Source: Hyphomicrobiales bacterium (GTDB lineage: Bacteria > Pseudomonadota > Alphaproteobacteria > Rhizobiales > Rhizobiaceae). Taken from it: a stretch of 64,000 nt of DNA. The stretch is taken from the NCBI GenBank assembly GCA_900468285.1, contig UBTF01000002.1, positions 1 to 64,000 of the forward strand. The letters are read 5' to 3'. Below are positions 54,090 through 63,762 of this stretch, one piece after another. A model generated the notes under the pieces. It was not told where the DNA came from and did no database searches. It saw nothing but the letters and a program-made list of their open reading frames with translations. The position numbers and the translations under genes were made by a program. Each line of letters starts with the position of its first letter. Position 1 is the first letter of the stretch.

Positions 54090-57000
54090 TTACTCCGCTG
54101 CCAGCAGTGGCTTGTCTTCTTCAATCGCGCGGCGGCGAATGGCGGTTTCCAGCTCGCGATGCAACCGCACTTCGGCATCCGCCTGCGGCTTGGCAAAGCG
54201 GGCAATCAGCAGGTAAGAGACCGGCGTGATGTAGAGCGTGACCAGCGTCGCAAAGCCAAGGCCACCCACGATTACCCAGCCGAGCGCAATACGTGCTTCC
54301 GCACCCGCCCCCTGCGCCATGACCAGCGGCACACCGCCGAGGATCGTGGCGATCATCGTCATCATGACAGGGCGAAGACGGATGGTGCAGGCCTTCTCGA
54401 TGGCTTCGCGCACCGTGGCTCCCTGATCGCGCAGGTGGTTGGCAAATTCCACGATGAGAATGCCGTTCTTGGCCATCACGCCCACCAGAAGCACAAGTCC
54501 GATCTGACTATACACGTTGAGGCTCGATCCGGTCGCCAGCAGTGCAATGACGGCGCAGGCGAGCCCCAGCGGCACGGTAGACATGATGATGACGGAACTC
54601 AGCACACTCTCGAACTGGGCCGCAAGCACGAGAAAGATGATGGCAATCGCAAAGCCGAAGGTCAGCAGCATCCCGCTTGAATTTTCCTGCAATGTCGCAG
54701 CTTCGCCCAGCGGTAAAAGACGCGCACCGGCCGGCATGATAGACGATGCAAGCTCGTCTACCTTTGCAACAGCATCGCCAAGCGAAACGCCTTCCCTAAG
54801 GTTTGCCGTAAAGCCGACCGATGGCAATTGTTGTTCGCGGTTGAGCTGCGGTGCAACGGCGGTCTCTTTCAAAGTGGCGATGACGGACATCGGCACCATG
54901 CGTCCATCTTTCGCCTTCAGGAAGATGTTTTCAAGATCGGTCGGATCGTTGATTGGCCGTGTCGACGACAGGAGCCTGACGGGAACGGCGTCACCATCGA
55001 CAAAGACATCCAGAACGGAGCGTCCTTCCAGCAGGGACTGCATGGCCTGGGAGAGGCCCGTAATGTCGATGCCAAGGTCGGATGCGCGTTCACGGTTGAT
55101 GGAGACCGACAATTGCGCCTGATTGGGCTCGTTGTCGAAGCGGGGCGTATCGAACATCCCGCTTTCCTCCATCGCAAGCAGCAGTTTTTGCGTGGACTCG
55201 GTCAGTGCCTGATAGTTGGAGCCAATCATCGCCATGCTGAGGCCATTGCCTGCGCCGCGGATGCGCAGGCTGTTGGGCTGCGAGGCCGTGGCGCGAAGAC
55301 CGGGCACCGTCTGGGCGGCGGCGTTGATATCCTGCGCAATCTGGTTCTGCGTGCGTTCGCGGTCAGCCCAGGGTGCCAGGGTCAGCACCACGAAACCGGT
55401 ATTGGATGAACCGTTCATTCCAGTAATGGAATAAATATTCTGAATCTCTCCGCTGTCGCGCAGCGGCTGCAGGTTTTCCTCGATGCGCTGCAGCTGATCG
55501 CGCGTATATTCCAGACTGACGCCCTGAGGTGCGGTCACGCGCATCATGACGGAGGACCGATCTTCGCGCGGTGTCAGCTCGTTCTGAACCATGCCGAAAG
55601 CGATCCATGACATGCCCGCAAAGACCAGCGCGACCATGACCACGATCAACGGGTTGTTGAGACAGGCGGAAAGGGTCGATTTGTAGGTGGATGCAAAGAC
55701 ATTGCCGAGCCAGGCAAGAGGGCCCGTCTGTTCCTTGGTAGCGTTCTTGAGCATACGCGATGCCAGCATTGGACAGAGCGTGAGCGCCACAATGGAAGAC
55801 AGTCCCACGGCAAATGCCAGCACGAAGCCGAATTCGCGGAACAGGCCGCCCAGCTGGCCGGGAAGGAAGGAGAGCGGAATAAAAACCGCAGCAAGCGTAG
55901 CTGTCGTTGCGATGACCGCGAAGAAAACCTCCTGCGTGCCCAGAACGGCGGCGGCGCGCGGGCCCATGCCCTCGGAGCGGCGGCGCACGATGTTTTCCAG
56001 AACCACGATGGCATCATCCACCACCAGACCGGTGGCAAGAACGATGGCAAGCAGCGTGAGAATATTGACCGAGAAACCGACCATATAGATGGCCACGATA
56101 GTGCCAATGAGCGCAACCGGCATGGTGATGGCCGGAATGAGTGTGGCACGCCAATCGCGGAAGAAAAGATAGAGGACCACGACGACGATGAGCGCCGAAA
56201 GACCAAGCGCAAGCTCGACCTCATGCAATGCGCCCTCGATGAACACCGCATCATCGCTGGTAATAACGATACGGGTGTTTTCGGGCAGGTTCGGCACCAT
56301 CGCAGCAACCGCCGCCTTCACGCCCGTCGAAATGTTGAGTGTGTTGGATTGCGCCTGACGGATAACGCCGAGACCCACGCCCTGCACGCCGTTGGAGCGC
56401 AGCGACGTGGTCTCGTCATTGGCACCGAGCATGACACTGGCAACATCGCGCAGGCGTACACGGTCCTTCACGATGAGGTTTTCAAACTCGGCAGGCGTCG
56501 TCAGATTGGCGGTGGCACGCACGACGATGTCCTGCGTCGAGCTTTTGAGCGACCCTGCGGGAACATCGAGCGCGGCAGTCGACAGCGCATTGGAAACATC
56601 CGTTACCGTCAGGCCACGGCTTGCCAGCGCACCCTGATCGAGATCGATGCGGAACACCTTCTCCTGATCGCCGTAGAGTTCCACATCTGCAACGCCATCC
56701 ACGGCGGCCAGACGGTCGATCACCTCGTCGTCAACCAGCTTTGTCAGGTCTTCCATGCTGAGGCTGGAAGAGGTGACGGCGAGGCGCATGATGGGCTGGC
56801 TATCGGAGTCGGCCTTGATGATCTGCGGTTCATCCGCATCATCAGGCATCTGGTTGGTGATACGGCCAATCGCGTCTCTCACATCGTTCGAGGCAACCGC
56901 GATGTCGACGCTGTCATTAAACTCCATCGTCACGCGGCTCGTGCCGAATTGCGATGCCGAGGATATGGACTTGACGCCGCTGACGCGCGCGACGGCACCC

Positions 57001-57242
57001 TCGATAGTCTGGGTTACTTCCTGGTCAATGGTTTGCGGCGATGCACCGTCATAGGTGGTGCGAACGGTGATGACGGGCCGGTCGACGTCAGGCAATTCGC
57101 GCACATCAACGCCAACAAGGGCTGCCAGACCGGCAACGACCAGAAGCGTATTAATGACCGCGGCCAGAATGGGACGGCGCACGAAAAGAGCGGTAAAGGC
57201 CAGCTTGGAATCGTTACCGGCAGGAGGTGTCTGTGCTGTCAT
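54090..57242 (-). CDS. RND efflux pump inner-membrane transporter (HAE1 type)
   Basis: A 1050-residue proton-driven exporter of the AcrB/HAE1 family. Twelve membrane helices and two large periplasmic loops are expected. The proton-relay aspartates sit in the conserved helix 4 motif GLVVDDAIVVLENI near residue 400; the C-terminal half repeats the fold with GVMAKNGILIVEFAN. Substrates are hydrophobic compounds but unspecified. The ATG overlaps the stop of the membrane-fusion gene by four bases. No outer-membrane channel gene is present, so a TolC-like protein elsewhere must complete it. Confidence 0.94.
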   Translation of the reverse strand: MTAQTPPAGNDSKLAFTALFVRRPILAAVINTLLVVAGLAALVGVDVRELPDVDRPVITVRTTYDGASPQTIDQEVTQTIEGAVARVSGVKSISSASQFGTSRVTMEFNDSVDIAVASNDVRDAIGRITNQMPDDADEPQIIKADSDSQPIMRLAVTSSSLSMEDLTKLVDDEVIDRLAAVDGVADVELYGDQEKVFRIDLDQGALASRGLTVTDVSNALSTAALDVPAGSLKSSTQDIVVRATANLTTPAEFENLIVKDRVRLRDVASVMLGANDETTSLRSNGVQGVGLGVIRQAQSNTLNISTGVKAAVAAMVPNLPENTRIVITSDDAVFIEGALHEVELALGLSALIVVVVLYLFFRDWRATLIPAITMPVALIGTIVAIYMVGFSVNILTLLAIVLATGLVVDDAIVVLENIVRRRSEGMGPRAAAVLGTQEVFFAVIATTATLAAVFIPLSFLPGQLGGLFREFGFVLAFAVGLSSIVALTLCPMLASRMLKNATKEQTGPLAWLGNVFASTYKSTLSACLNNPLIVVMVALVFAGMSWIAFGMVQNELTPREDRSSVMMRVTAPQGVSLEYTRDQLQRIEENLQPLRDSGEIQNIYSITGMNGSSNTGFVVLTLAPWADRERTQNQIAQDINAAAQTVPGLRATASQPNSLRIRGAGNGLSMAMIGSNYQALTESTQKLLLAMEESGMFDTPRFDNEPNQAQLSVSINRERASDLGIDITGLSQAMQSLLEGRSVLDVFVDGDAVPVRLLSSTRPINDPTDLENIFLKAKDGRMVPMSVIATLKETAVAPQLNREQQLPSVGFTANLREGVSLGDAVAKVDELASSIMPAGARLLPLGEAATLQENSSGMLLTFGFAIAIIFLVLAAQFESVLSSVIIMSTVPLGLACAVIALLATGSSLNVYSQIGLVLLVGVMAKNGILIVEFANHLRDQGATVREAIEKACTIRLRPVMMTMIATILGGVPLVMAQGAGAEARIALGWVIVGGLGFATLVTLYITPVSYLLIARFAKPQADAEVRLHRELETAIRRRAIEEDKPLLAAE

Positions 57243-58390
57243 CGGCTGGCAACCTCTGGCGTCTTCTGCTGGCCCGCCGTGCGAACGGCACCGCCTTCGC
57301 GCACGCGCTGCAGGCCTTCGATCACGACAGGCTCGCCTTGCGCAAGTTCGGCCTTGACGAGCACGGAGTCCGGATTGCGCTGAACCACCTGAACACGCAC
57401 CTTGTGGGATTTATCATCCTTGACGCGCCAGACATAGGAGCCCTCGGCATCCCACTGTACCGCCAGGGGATCGACAGAAGGGTAATTTTCGCCTGTGAAA
57501 GCCATGGTCACGGCAAAGGACATGCCCGCGCGCAACTCGTCATTGGCGTTGTCGAAGACAGCCCGGACGCGGACGGTTCGGCTCGCCTCGTCCACGCGGT
57601 TATCGACTGCCTCGACCTTGCCGCTGAATGTTTCGCCGGGTCGCGAGATCGACGTCGCTTCGACTGGCATTCCAAGCTTGATGGCGGTCGTGAAACGCTC
57701 CGGCGCCCAGAAATTCACGAGAATCTTCGAGCGATCGTCAATGCTGACGATGCTGGTCTGCGTTGTTGCGTTATCGCCAATGTTGATTGCGACAATGCCG
57801 GCAATGCCATCAATGGGAGCCACGATATCACGGCGCTTGAGATTGAGTTCTGCCGTGCTGAGCGCAAGCTTTGCAGATTCCTCGGCAATCTGCGCGTCCA
57901 GAACGTCGAGACGCGCCACAGACCTCAGATTTCTGTAGGAGGTCGATTTCTCGACGGCACTTTTGAGCGCAACCTGGGCCTTTTCTCGCTCGATGACCTG
58001 TTCATCGTCATCCAGCCGCGCAAGCACATCGCCCTTCTTCACGGTCTGACCGGATGAGACGAGGATTTCCGAAATAAGGCCCGAGGCCTGCGGCGTGACC
58101 ACCACGGACTGGATCGCCTCACCGTTGCCAATGGCGTTCATGCGGTCGTTGACGGTGCCGGATTTGACGTTTGCCAGGGAAACTAACGTGGCGCTGTTGC
58201 CTCGGCCACCGCCCTGCCCGCCGCGCGGCGCCGCTGCGCCTGCTCCAGATGCTGCAACTGCTGGCTTTTCGGCGCTGACGAGACCAGCTTTTGCAAGCAG
58301 AGTTCTACCATCCTGTGAGGTATAAGCCCACAGACAGGCACCTGCGCCCACAATAGCAAGACTGACACCAACCTGCTTCCAAACCTGCAT
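57239..58390 (-). CDS. RND efflux membrane-fusion protein
   Basis: A 383-residue HlyD/AcrA-type adaptor. It has an N-terminal membrane anchor (residues 1-25), a lipoyl/barrel-sandwich region (VTPQASGLISEILVSSGQTVKKGDVLARLDDDE), a short coiled-coil hairpin (KAQVALKSAVEKSTSYRNLRS) and the beta-barrel with YPSVDPLAVQWDAEG. GGAGATGTAT suggests the start at ATG 58390 rather than 58396. It is the first gene of the two-gene efflux operon. Confidence 0.93.
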   Translation of the reverse strand: MQVWKQVGVSLAIVGAGACLWAYTSQDGRTLLAKAGLVSAEKPAVAASGAGAAAPRGGQGGGRGNSATLVSLANVKSGTVNDRMNAIGNGEAIQSVVVTPQASGLISEILVSSGQTVKKGDVLARLDDDEQVIEREKAQVALKSAVEKSTSYRNLRSVARLDVLDAQIAEESAKLALSTAELNLKRRDIVAPIDGIAGIVAINIGDNATTQTSIVSIDDRSKILVNFWAPERFTTAIKLGMPVEATSISRPGETFSGKVEAVDNRVDEASRTVRVRAVFDNANDELRAGMSFAVTMAFTGENYPSVDPLAVQWDAEGSYVWRVKDDKSHKVRVQVVQRNPDSVLVKAELAQGEPVVIEGLQRVREGGAVRTAGQQKTPEVASR

Positions 58391-58637
58391 ATACATCTCC
58401 GAATGAACAGCGCAACGGCTGCGTTAAAGTAAGATACAGCCGCTTTATGGATTGGCCGGCAGTATGTTAGCCGAGCTAGAACAACGCAACGCACAAATCC
58501 GTTTCTTACATATTTGTAATTTGCGACGTTTTTCTAAAAACCGGCAAACATAATGTCACATTAGCCTCACGCGAGACTGTTGCCAGCATGATCCGCTTGT
58601 GATCCAGTCTCGAAAGGCAGGCCGAGGAGGAGCAATC

Positions 58638-59051
58638 ATGAGCACCGTTGCAAAGCCGGACAATCCGGAAGCCGACCCACGCGTCAAGGGAGTTTTCGAC
58701 GACATTCGTGCCACCAGAAAATCCGATTTCATCAACAATATGTGGCTCTATCTAGCCTTTGATCCCGACCTTCTGGAGAAGACCTGGGCAGAGGTCAAAA
58801 GCGTCATGGCGACACCATCCGCATTGGACCCGCTGGTCAAGGAGATGATCTATATTGCCGTGTCGGTGACCAATGCCTGCTCCTATTGCGCCCATTCACA
58901 TACGGCTGCGGCAAAGGCCAAGGGCATGACGGGTGAACAACATGCCGACCTGATGCGGGTCATTGCACTGGCCGGAAAGACCAACCAGCTCGCCACAGCG
59001 CTGCAACTTCCCGTCGATGCCGCTTTCAATGCGGATGACAAGTCAGCATAG
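58638..59051 (+). CDS. AhpD-like/carboxymuconolactone decarboxylase family protein
   Basis: A 137-residue CMD-fold protein. The redox motif is Cys81-x-x-Cys84 with His88 (ACSYCAHSHTAAA), the pattern of AhpD-type alkylhydroperoxidases. GAGGAGGAG precedes ATG 58638. The protein would act as a peroxidase or peroxiredoxin-linked reductant; the reductase partner is not adjacent. It lies in the divergent region opposite the efflux operon. Confidence 0.87.
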   Translation: MSTVAKPDNPEADPRVKGVFDDIRATRKSDFINNMWLYLAFDPDLLEKTWAEVKSVMATPSALDPLVKEMIYIAVSVTNACSYCAHSHTAAAKAKGMTGEQHADLMRVIALAGKTNQLATALQLPVDAAFNADDKSA

Positions 59052-59145
59052 AAATGCCTTGGAATAGGCGTTTTGACGGTTAATACCGGAATAAAAGCAG
59101 AACACGGTTCTGGCCTTTCTGCCCCGAATCACTACATTGGGCCGC

Positions 59146-61617
59146 ATGAGTAACAGTTTCGACGATATGCCGTTCTTCGATGAGGAACCTTCCGAGCCTC
59201 GCCGCCAGCCGGTTGCCCCTCCCGCTGAGGGCGGCCTGGGCATTGCCGCGCGTGCGATGGCGGCACGCGACCAGTCTCGTTCTGCGCCTGATTATCTGGC
59301 CGGGCTGAACCCCGAGCAGCGCGAAGCCGTCGAGACACTTGAAGGTCCCGTCCTTGTTCTGGCCGGTGCCGGAACCGGCAAGACGCGCGTGCTGACCACC
59401 CGTATCGCCCATATTCTTGCAACTGGCCGCGTCTATCCCAGCCAGATTCTGGCTGTGACCTTCACCAACAAGGCCGCTCGCGAAATGAAGGAACGTATCG
59501 GCGTTCTCGTGGGTGGTGCGGTTGAAGGAATGCCATGGCTCGGCACGTTCCACTCCATCGGCGTCAAGCTGTTGCGCAGGCATGCCGAGTTGATGGGACT
59601 GAAGTCGGACTTCACCATTCTCGACATGGACGACGTGGTGCGGCTGATAAAGCAGCTGATCCAGGCAGAAGGTCTGGATGACAAACGCTGGCCCGCCAAG
59701 CAGTTCGCTGGAATGATCGATGGCTGGAAGAACAAGGGGCTCACCCCATCCGAAATTCCAGAAGGCGACAGTCGTGCCTTTGCCAATGGCAAGGGGCGCG
59801 AGCTCTATGCCGCCTATCAGGCACGTCTGAAGACGCTGAATGCCTGCGACTTCGGCGACCTGTTGCTGCACCCGATCACCATTTTCCGCAAGCACCCGGA
59901 TATTCTCAAGGAGTATCACCAGAAGTTCCGCTATATTCTGGTGGACGAGTATCAGGACACCAATACCTGCCAATATATGTGGCTGCGGCTTCTGGCACAG
60001 CGCCCCAAGGGCGAGCCGCAAAATGTCTGCTGCGTTGGCGATGACGACCAGTCGATCTATGGCTGGCGCGGAGCCGAGGTCGATAACATCCTGCGGTTCG
60101 ACAAGGATTTTCCGGGCGCGAAAGTCATCAAGCTGGAGCGCAATTATCGCTCCACCGAGCATATTCTCGGCGCTGCTGGCCACCTGATCGCCCATAATGA
60201 AGGTCGTCTCGGCAAGACGCTGTTTACCGACCGTGTTGATCCGAATGACGAAAAGGTCGTCGTTCACGCGGCCTGGGATTCGGAAGAGGAAGCCCGCGCC
60301 GTCGGTGAAGAAATCGAGCAGTTGCAGCGGATCAAGCATCCGCTCAACAACATGGCCATTCTCGTGCGCGCGTCTTTCCAGATGCGTGAGTTCGAAGATC
60401 GCTTCGTCACACTTGGCCTGAACTACCGCGTCATTGGCGGACCGCGGTTCTATGAGCGGCTCGAAATACGCGATGCCATGGCCTATTTTCGTCTCGTCTG
60501 CCAACCGGCGGACGATCTGGCCTTCGAGCGCATCGTCAATACGCCCAAGCGCGGCCTAGGCGACACGACAGTTCGCAACCTGCATGATTACGCACGTGCG
60601 CGCGACATTCCCATGCTCGCAGCTGCAGCCGACATCGTTGAAACGGACGAGTTGAAGCCAAAGGCACGCAAGGCACTGTTTGATGTGGTGCAGGATTTCC
60701 GGCGCTGGCAGAACCTGCTGGAGAACACCGAACATACGGTGCTGGCCGAGCAGATTCTTGACGAAAGCGGCTATACCGCCATGTGGCAGGCCGACAAATC
60801 CGCCGAAGCACCGGGCCGCCTGGAAAACCTCAAGGAACTCGTGCGCTCCATGGAGTCCTTTGAAAGCATGCGCGGCTTTCTGGAACATGTCGCGCTGGTG
60901 ATGGACGCCGAACAGAACGAAGAGCTGGATGCGGTATCCATCATGACACTGCACTCGGCAAAAGGGCTGGAGTTCGAAACCGTATTTCTTCCCGGCTGGG
61001 AGGAAGGCCTGTTTCCCCATCAACGCTCGCTTGATGAGGGCGGTCGCTCCGGGCTGGAAGAAGAACGCCGCCTTGCCTATGTCGGCATTACCCGCGCAAA
61101 ACGCCGGTGCCATATCTGGTTCGTCTCCAACCGCCGTATTCACGGCCTGTGGCAATCCACCCTGCCCTCCCGCTTCCTCGATGAGTTGCCGCCTTCCCAC
61201 GTGGAAGTGTCGGCTTCGGAAAGCAATTATGGTGGCTATGGCGGGCGCGGCGGTTATGGACAATCCCGTTTCGACAAGGCCGACCCCTTCACCAACACCT
61301 ATTCCACCCCGGGGTGGAAGCGCGCCCAGGCCAACAAGTCAGACGCCACACGCGACAATTGGGGTACGCGATCGGGACATTCGGTCGAGCGGATTGGTTA
61401 TGGCGAAAGCGGACCTAAGACCCGCACCATCGATGGTGAACTGGTTGCCAAGTCTGTTGCCGATACGCCTTCCAAATACAATATCGGCGACCGCGTCTTC
61501 CATATCAAATTCGGGAACGGCAATGTGGCGAGTGTCGAAGGCAACAAGCTGACCATCGACTTTGATCGTGCCGGTCAGAAAAAAGTCCTGGATGGATTTG
61601 TCGAGCCCGTCGGCTGA
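59146..61617 (+). CDS. uvrD: DNA helicase UvrD/PcrA
   Basis: An 823-residue SF1A helicase used in nucleotide excision and mismatch repair. Motif I VLAGAGTGKTRVL, Ia FTNKAAREMKERI, II VDEYQDTN, III GDDDQSIYGWRGA, V/VI TLHSAKGLEFETVFLPGWEEGLFP and YVGITRAKRR are intact. The unusual long N-terminus (about 40 residues) carries Asp/Glu/Pro-rich sequence. The C-terminus contains a Tudor-like segment (GDRVFHIKFGNGNVASVEGNKLTIDFD) that interacts with RNA polymerase in related proteins. ATG 59146 is preferred over TTG 59137. Confidence 0.96.
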   Translation: MSNSFDDMPFFDEEPSEPRRQPVAPPAEGGLGIAARAMAARDQSRSAPDYLAGLNPEQREAVETLEGPVLVLAGAGTGKTRVLTTRIAHILATGRVYPSQILAVTFTNKAAREMKERIGVLVGGAVEGMPWLGTFHSIGVKLLRRHAELMGLKSDFTILDMDDVVRLIKQLIQAEGLDDKRWPAKQFAGMIDGWKNKGLTPSEIPEGDSRAFANGKGRELYAAYQARLKTLNACDFGDLLLHPITIFRKHPDILKEYHQKFRYILVDEYQDTNTCQYMWLRLLAQRPKGEPQNVCCVGDDDQSIYGWRGAEVDNILRFDKDFPGAKVIKLERNYRSTEHILGAAGHLIAHNEGRLGKTLFTDRVDPNDEKVVVHAAWDSEEEARAVGEEIEQLQRIKHPLNNMAILVRASFQMREFEDRFVTLGLNYRVIGGPRFYERLEIRDAMAYFRLVCQPADDLAFERIVNTPKRGLGDTTVRNLHDYARARDIPMLAAAADIVETDELKPKARKALFDVVQDFRRWQNLLENTEHTVLAEQILDESGYTAMWQADKSAEAPGRLENLKELVRSMESFESMRGFLEHVALVMDAEQNEELDAVSIMTLHSAKGLEFETVFLPGWEEGLFPHQRSLDEGGRSGLEEERRLAYVGITRAKRRCHIWFVSNRRIHGLWQSTLPSRFLDELPPSHVEVSASESNYGGYGGRGGYGQSRFDKADPFTNTYSTPGWKRAQANKSDATRDNWGTRSGHSVERIGYGESGPKTRTIDGELVAKSVADTPSKYNIGDRVFHIKFGNGNVASVEGNKLTIDFDRAGQKKVLDGFVEPVG

Positions 61618-61733
61618 ACAACCGTTTCTCCAGTGCAACACATTGCGGGAAATTTTTCGCCGATACAACTTGATGTTTCCTCGGCCCCGTGACCTGTGCA
61701 ATACACGTCGCGACACCGTCTCTGGGGATTTCT

Positions 61734-62609
61734 GTGCACTTATTGAAAGCATCAAACGCTCGTCTTGACGTATATCTGATCAATCTGGACCGGGCTGAAA
61801 CGCGACGCGATGCGATGCTTTCGAAGCTGGCTGAGGCAGGCCTTTCAGCGCAGCGCATCGCTGCCATCGATGGCAGACTGCTGTCATTCCCCACGCCCGA
61901 TTTCTGCGCATTGTCCTATGGCGCCCTGCACGGCCGCCGCACCTGCCCGCCGGAAGTCGGCTGTTATCTCAGCCATGTCGAATGCGCTAAGACCTTTCTG
62001 AAGGGGGATGCCGATTTTGCGCTTATTCTGGAAGACGACGTCATATTCGCAGATGACTTCCTGCAAACAATCGATGACGCCATCTGTCATGCGCAGGACT
62101 GGGATATTCTGCGGCTGACGACCGTCAACCGGGGCCGAAAGTTTCCCTTCAAAACCATTTCACCAGACCGGCAGCTGGCCATCGCGTTGACACGGGAGAA
62201 AGGCGCAGGCGCTTATATCATCAACAGAAAGTCCGCAGACTGGATTGCGAACAGATTGCTGCCGATGCGGCTTGCCTATGATATCGCCTACGATCTTGAG
62301 TTTTTCACTGGTCTGATGGCCGCGTTCGTTTATCCGATCTGCGCCACTCAGGACGCCTATCTGGAGCACGAAAGCCAGATACAGATCGATATCCGCAACT
62401 ACCGCCTGCCACGCTGGCGGTACCTGACGGTATTGCCCTACCGCGCATTTCTTGAAACATCGCGGTTCATCTGTCGCAGCGCATTGCTCGGCTTTTACAA
62501 AGTGAAATACGGATTGCTATCGCCGGGCAGTGATCGCGAGGCTAAAGCGCAGGCGCAGGTCAGCGAAGGCGAGCTATCGGACACTACACCTGGGTCTCGC
62601 CTGGTGTGA
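61734..62609 (+). CDS. Glycosyltransferase family 25 protein
   Basis: A 291-residue LPS-type glycosyltransferase. Family-25 motifs are VYLINLDRAETRRDAM near the start, AIDGRLL, EVGCYLSHVECAKTFL, ALILEDDVIFADDF with the DxD-like metal site, and AGAYIINRKSADWI. It probably adds galactose or a related sugar to lipooligosaccharide. GTG 61734 follows GGGGATTTCT; an earlier in-frame start at 61689 is less likely. The rhizobial surface polysaccharide context is not visible in the neighbours. Confidence 0.85.
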   Translation: MHLLKASNARLDVYLINLDRAETRRDAMLSKLAEAGLSAQRIAAIDGRLLSFPTPDFCALSYGALHGRRTCPPEVGCYLSHVECAKTFLKGDADFALILEDDVIFADDFLQTIDDAICHAQDWDILRLTTVNRGRKFPFKTISPDRQLAIALTREKGAGAYIINRKSADWIANRLLPMRLAYDIAYDLEFFTGLMAAFVYPICATQDAYLEHESQIQIDIRNYRLPRWRYLTVLPYRAFLETSRFICRSALLGFYKVKYGLLSPGSDREAKAQAQVSEGELSDTTPGSRLV

Positions 62610-62709
62610 AGCCTATGAGGTAAATCGCGGCCACGATGATGGCGAGGACGAAAATCGAGATGACGAAAAGCGTCATGCGGTTCAGAGGTTTGCGGGTCGT
62701 TTTCTTCAT
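62584..62709 (-). CDS. Small single-pass membrane protein (41 aa), unknown
   Basis: The sequence MKKTTRKPLNRMTLFVISIF is a basic N-terminus followed by a hydrophobic helix ending in YLIGFTPGETQV. GGAAGG lies upstream of ATG 62709. A longer frame reaches 62880, but only this start gives a sensible membrane protein. Its end overlaps the last 26 bases of the glycosyltransferase gene on the other strand. The family is unknown. Confidence 0.5.
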   Translation of the reverse strand: MKKTTRKPLNRMTLFVISIFVLAIIVAAIYLIGFTPGETQV

Positions 62710-62851
62710 GGCCCAATAACCTTCCAACCGGTTTTTGGTTCCGATAAAATGGCATGACCTTTGGCTCATGATTGCCTTTTTGTCGGAAATCAATTTCGTT
62801 CCAAAGCCATATGGGCTAGTGCTGCCTCGCTTCCTCAATTTTTGGCCACAC

Positions 62852-63337
62852 ATGAAAAACAATCCATCGACGAGCCTCAATCCGCTTCACCTTGCTGCGG
62901 CATTTGCAAGCGGTTGCCTTCTGACACTCATGGTGCATTTCAACGGTATGCTCGCGCATTTCGGTAGCGCCCTGTTTTCCTCTTGGACGGCACATGGCAC
63001 AGGCACCGTCGCCGCACTCATCTATCTTGCACTTCTGTATAGAAAGCCAAAAAGTGCGAATGTAGCGCCCAAACCAAAGGCACCGGTCTGGGCCTATTGC
63101 GGCGGCGTCATCGGCGCAGCCATCGTGATGCTCACCTCCACTGCCGTCAACTCGCCACTTGCACTCTCCGGTACGCTTGCTCTTGGCCTTGGCGGACAGG
63201 TCATATTCAGCCTCGCTGCAGATGCCTGGGGCCTGTTCGGCTTGCCGAAACGCCGGCCGGATGGCCGCGATATGACCGCCATCGCCCTTATTCTCACGGG
63301 CAGCGCGCTCATCATTCTGGTCGGGAGAACCGCATGA
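62852..63337 (+). CDS. YdcZ/DUF606 family transporter subunit 1
   Basis: A 161-residue membrane protein of the DMT superfamily's YdcZ group, about five helices. FASGCLLTLMVHFNGMLAHFGSALFSSWTAHGTGTVAALIYL is typical. The start is taken at ATG 62852 where family homology begins, although no strong ribosome binding site is seen. It overlaps the following homologous gene by four bases (ATGA), so the two are coupled and probably form a heteromeric transporter. Confidence 0.82.
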   Translation: MKNNPSTSLNPLHLAAAFASGCLLTLMVHFNGMLAHFGSALFSSWTAHGTGTVAALIYLALLYRKPKSANVAPKPKAPVWAYCGGVIGAAIVMLTSTAVNSPLALSGTLALGLGGQVIFSLAADAWGLFGLPKRRPDGRDMTAIALILTGSALIILVGRTA

Positions 63338-63756
63338 CCCTCTGGATTGCAATGGCGTTTCTGGGCGGCGTACTCGTTTCTCTCAGCCGGCAGGTCAACG
63401 GGCGGCTCAGCCTGTCCAACTCGCCCCTGATCGCATCGCTGTGGAACCACCTTGTCGGCTTTGTCGTGCTGACGATCCTCGGACTTCTGGTTGGCGGCCT
63501 GCTGCCATCAGGCGCAGCGGATGCGCCCTGGTACGCCTATATTGGCGGACCGATAGGGGTGATTTTCATCGCTTCCGGCAGCTGGCTGATCCCGCGCATC
63601 GGTGCCGTCAATACGGCACTTCTGGTCATCAGCGGCCAGATGGTGTCCGGAGTGGTGCTCGACCTTTTCAGCGACCAGCCGCCGAAGCTCTGGGCAAGTG
63701 CTCTCGGCGTTCTGCTGATCCTCGGCGGAATGCTGCTGACGCAGCGCCGAAAATAG
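63334..63756 (+). CDS. YdcZ/DUF606 family transporter subunit 2
   Basis: A 140-residue membrane protein of the same family as its upstream neighbour: AMAFLGGVLVSLSRQVNGRLSLSNSPLIASLWNHLVGFVVLTIL, YIGGPIGVIFIASGSWLIPRIGAVNTALLVISGQMVSGVVLD and LGVLLILGGMLL. Five helices are expected. Substrate is unknown. The four-base overlap with the first gene fits a two-subunit, small-multidrug-resistance-like arrangement. Confidence 0.83.
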   Translation: MTLWIAMAFLGGVLVSLSRQVNGRLSLSNSPLIASLWNHLVGFVVLTILGLLVGGLLPSGAADAPWYAYIGGPIGVIFIASGSWLIPRIGAVNTALLVISGQMVSGVVLDLFSDQPPKLWASALGVLLILGGMLLTQRRK

Positions 63757-63762
63757 GCAGGA

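Noticed and set aside
59080-60504. 474-codon minus-strand frame opposite uvrD
   Set aside because: Antisense shadow of uvrD; contains His/Asn-rich sequence without any family match.
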